A DNA stretch of 64,000 nucleotides, taken from NCBI RefSeq assembly GCF_002938435.1, contig NZ_POQT01000025.1, positions 1 through 64,000 of the forward strand, given 5' to 3'. Made by a program: the position numbers and the translations under genes. Below, in pieces: positions 63,047-64,000 of the stretch. Source of the DNA: Blastococcus saxobsidens (GTDB taxonomy: Bacteria > Actinomycetota > Actinomycetes > Mycobacteriales > Geodermatophilaceae). The notes under the pieces were generated by a model. It saw only the letters and a program-made list of their open reading frames with translations, had not been told where the DNA came from and did not search any database. Numbering within the stretch: position 1 is the first letter of the stretch; every line of letters begins with the position of its first letter.

Positions 63047-64000
63047 ATGACGAGCGAGCACCTGGACGTCCTGGTCGTCGGTGCCGGGCTCTCCGGCATC
63101 GGGGCGGCCTGCCACCTGGAGACGGAGCGGCCCGGCACGTCCTACGCGGTGCTGGAGTCACGCGGCGCCATGGGCGGGACGTGGGACCTCTTCCGCTATC
63201 CGGGCATCCGGTCCGATTCCGACATGTTCACCCTCGGCTACTCCTTCCGGCCCTGGAAGGAGTCCACGTCCATCGCCGACGGCGCCGACATCCGCCGCTA
63301 CATCGAGGACACGGCCCGCGAGTTCGGCGTCACCGGCAAGATCCGCTACCACCACCGGGTGCTGTCCGCCGACTGGTCCAGCGCGGACAGCCGCTGGACG
63401 GTGACCGTCGAGCGCGCCGACACCGGCGAGACGACCACGCTCACCTGCTCCTGGCTGCACACCTGCGCCGGCTACTACCGGTACGACGAAGGCTTCCGTC
63501 CGACGTTCGAGGGGGAGGAGCGCTTCGGCGGGCAGCTGATCCACCCCCAGCACTGGCCCGAGGACCTCGACCTCTCGGGCAGGAAGGTCGTCGTCATCGG
63601 CAGCGGCGCCACCGCCGTCACCCTGGTGCCCAACCTCGCCGAGCAGGCGGAGAAGGTCACCATGCTGCAGCGCACGCCGAGCTACATCCTGTCCCTGCCG
63701 GGGCGCGACCCTCTGGCCACGGTGCTGCGGACGTGGCTGCCGGACCGGATCAGCTATCCGATCGTGCGCTGGAAGAACGTCCTGACCTCCACCGCCCTCT
63801 ACCAGCTCAGCCGCCGTCGCCCCGCGCTGGTGCGGGCCCTGATCCGCCGGCTGACGGCCAAGCAGCTGCCCGGCTTCGACGTCGACACGCACTTCAACCC
63901 GCCCTACGACCCGTGGGACCAGCGGCTGTGCCTGGTCCCCGACGGCGATCTCTTCCGCACCCTGCGCAGGGGCAGGGCCGACATCGTGACCGACCGGATA
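63047..64000 (+). CDS. Baeyer-Villiger flavin monooxygenase, EthA-like (partial)
   Basis: The first 318 residues are present; the gene runs off the window. DVLVVGAGLSGIGAACHL is the FAD-binding motif at residues 7-24, GGTWDLFRYPGIRSDSDMFTLGY follows, and the Baeyer-Villiger fingerprint F160-G-G-...-H-x3-W170 is intact in FGGQLIHPQHWP. KVVVIGSGATAVTLVPNLA is the NADPH-binding motif. Closest in feature to EthA of mycobacteria, which oxidises ketones and activates thioamides. ATG 63047 is the first good start. It is divergent from the EthR-like gene, so it is likely repressed by it. Confidence 0.9.
   Translation, partial: MTSEHLDVLVVGAGLSGIGAACHLETERPGTSYAVLESRGAMGGTWDLFRYPGIRSDSDMFTLGYSFRPWKESTSIADGADIRRYIEDTAREFGVTGKIRYHHRVLSADWSSADSRWTVTVERADTGETTTLTCSWLHTCAGYYRYDEGFRPTFEGEERFGGQLIHPQHWPEDLDLSGRKVVVIGSGATAVTLVPNLAEQAEKVTMLQRTPSYILSLPGRDPLATVLRTWLPDRISYPIVRWKNVLTSTALYQLSRRRPALVRALIRRLTAKQLPGFDVDTHFNPPYDPWDQRLCLVPDGDLFRTLRRGRADIVTDRI

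Overview
The window is chromosomal DNA from a very GC-rich actinobacterium. Codons nearly always end in G or C, GTG starts are common, and almost every gene stops at TGA. Gene order and content point to the Geodermatophilaceae (Blastococcus, Geodermatophilus or Modestobacter): fabG-inhA-hemH, a SigF/RsbW/PP2C module, Ku with split LigD domains, DUF5709 and DUF1360 proteins, and 13E12-type DUF222/HNH genes. I see no phage, no conjugative element, no CRISPR array, no tRNA and no rRNA. This assignment comes from protein resemblance and gene order, not from a search.

The most striking locus is a membrane-bound molybdenum formate dehydrogenase operon at 38.36-43.74 kb. Its catalytic subunit is interrupted in frame by TAG (38916-38918), exactly where homologues carry selenocysteine or cysteine. 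Eleven bases after the TAG begins a perfect 7-bp stem with a GGTCT loop, the geometry of a bacterial SECIS element. The simplest reading is selenocysteine encoded by UAG instead of UGA. UAG-directed selenocysteine has been reported in Geodermatophilus and Blastococcus, which also supports the taxonomic guess. At least four other genes here still use TAG as an ordinary stop, so the recoding looks local and SECIS-dependent. No selA, selB, selD or tRNA-Sec gene lies in the window.

Layout. 0.1-4.1 kb: TetR, DHA2 exporter and nucleoside hydrolase, divergent from a DoxX-like protein. 4.2-6.9 kb: fatty-acid reductases FabG and InhA, then ferrochelatase. 7.0-11.0 kb: NCS1 permease, small membrane protein and amidohydrolase, divergent from a TetR gene with a clear palindromic operator between them. 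11-15.2 kb: argG with an ARG-box-like palindrome, an unknown gene, NfeD and an SPFH protein. 15.2-20.3 kb: partner-switching stress module (SigF, RsbW, SpoIIE-HATPase-STAS, a second STAS) around a topoisomerase IB, with a SigF-type promoter before rsbW. 20.5-26.5 kb: DUF5709, DUF1360, Ku, LigD ligase, LigD polymerase and a DUF222/HNH gene that carries a LexA box.

26.5-31.9 kb: an MFS remnant, PAC2, an AI-2E family protein, a PPOX protein, a SatD-like regulator with a membrane partner, and a degenerate ABC ATPase. 32.1-36.7 kb: an aa3-type oxidase with subunits I and III fused, plus CtaG. 36.7-38.2 kb: a phytoene-desaturase-like flavoprotein. 38.4-44.8 kb: the formate dehydrogenase and small unknown genes. 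44.8-49.9 kb: two broken genes, an ankyrin protein, a second AI-2E protein, fatty-acid enzymes and an SGNH hydrolase. 49.9-58.5 kb: a KhtTU-like antiporter pair, a giant FAD/Fe-S oxidase, a cupin, MFS, a glutamate-synthase-like protein and a lipoprotein. 58.6-64 kb: an LLM/FMN-reductase pair, a DivIVA-like protein, a universal stress protein, and an EthR/EthA-like divergent pair cut by the window end.

A short hairpin repeat occurs three times (about 15.2, 47.05 and 48.3 kb). Two copies sit directly after stop codons and the third lies inside a ruined kinase gene.
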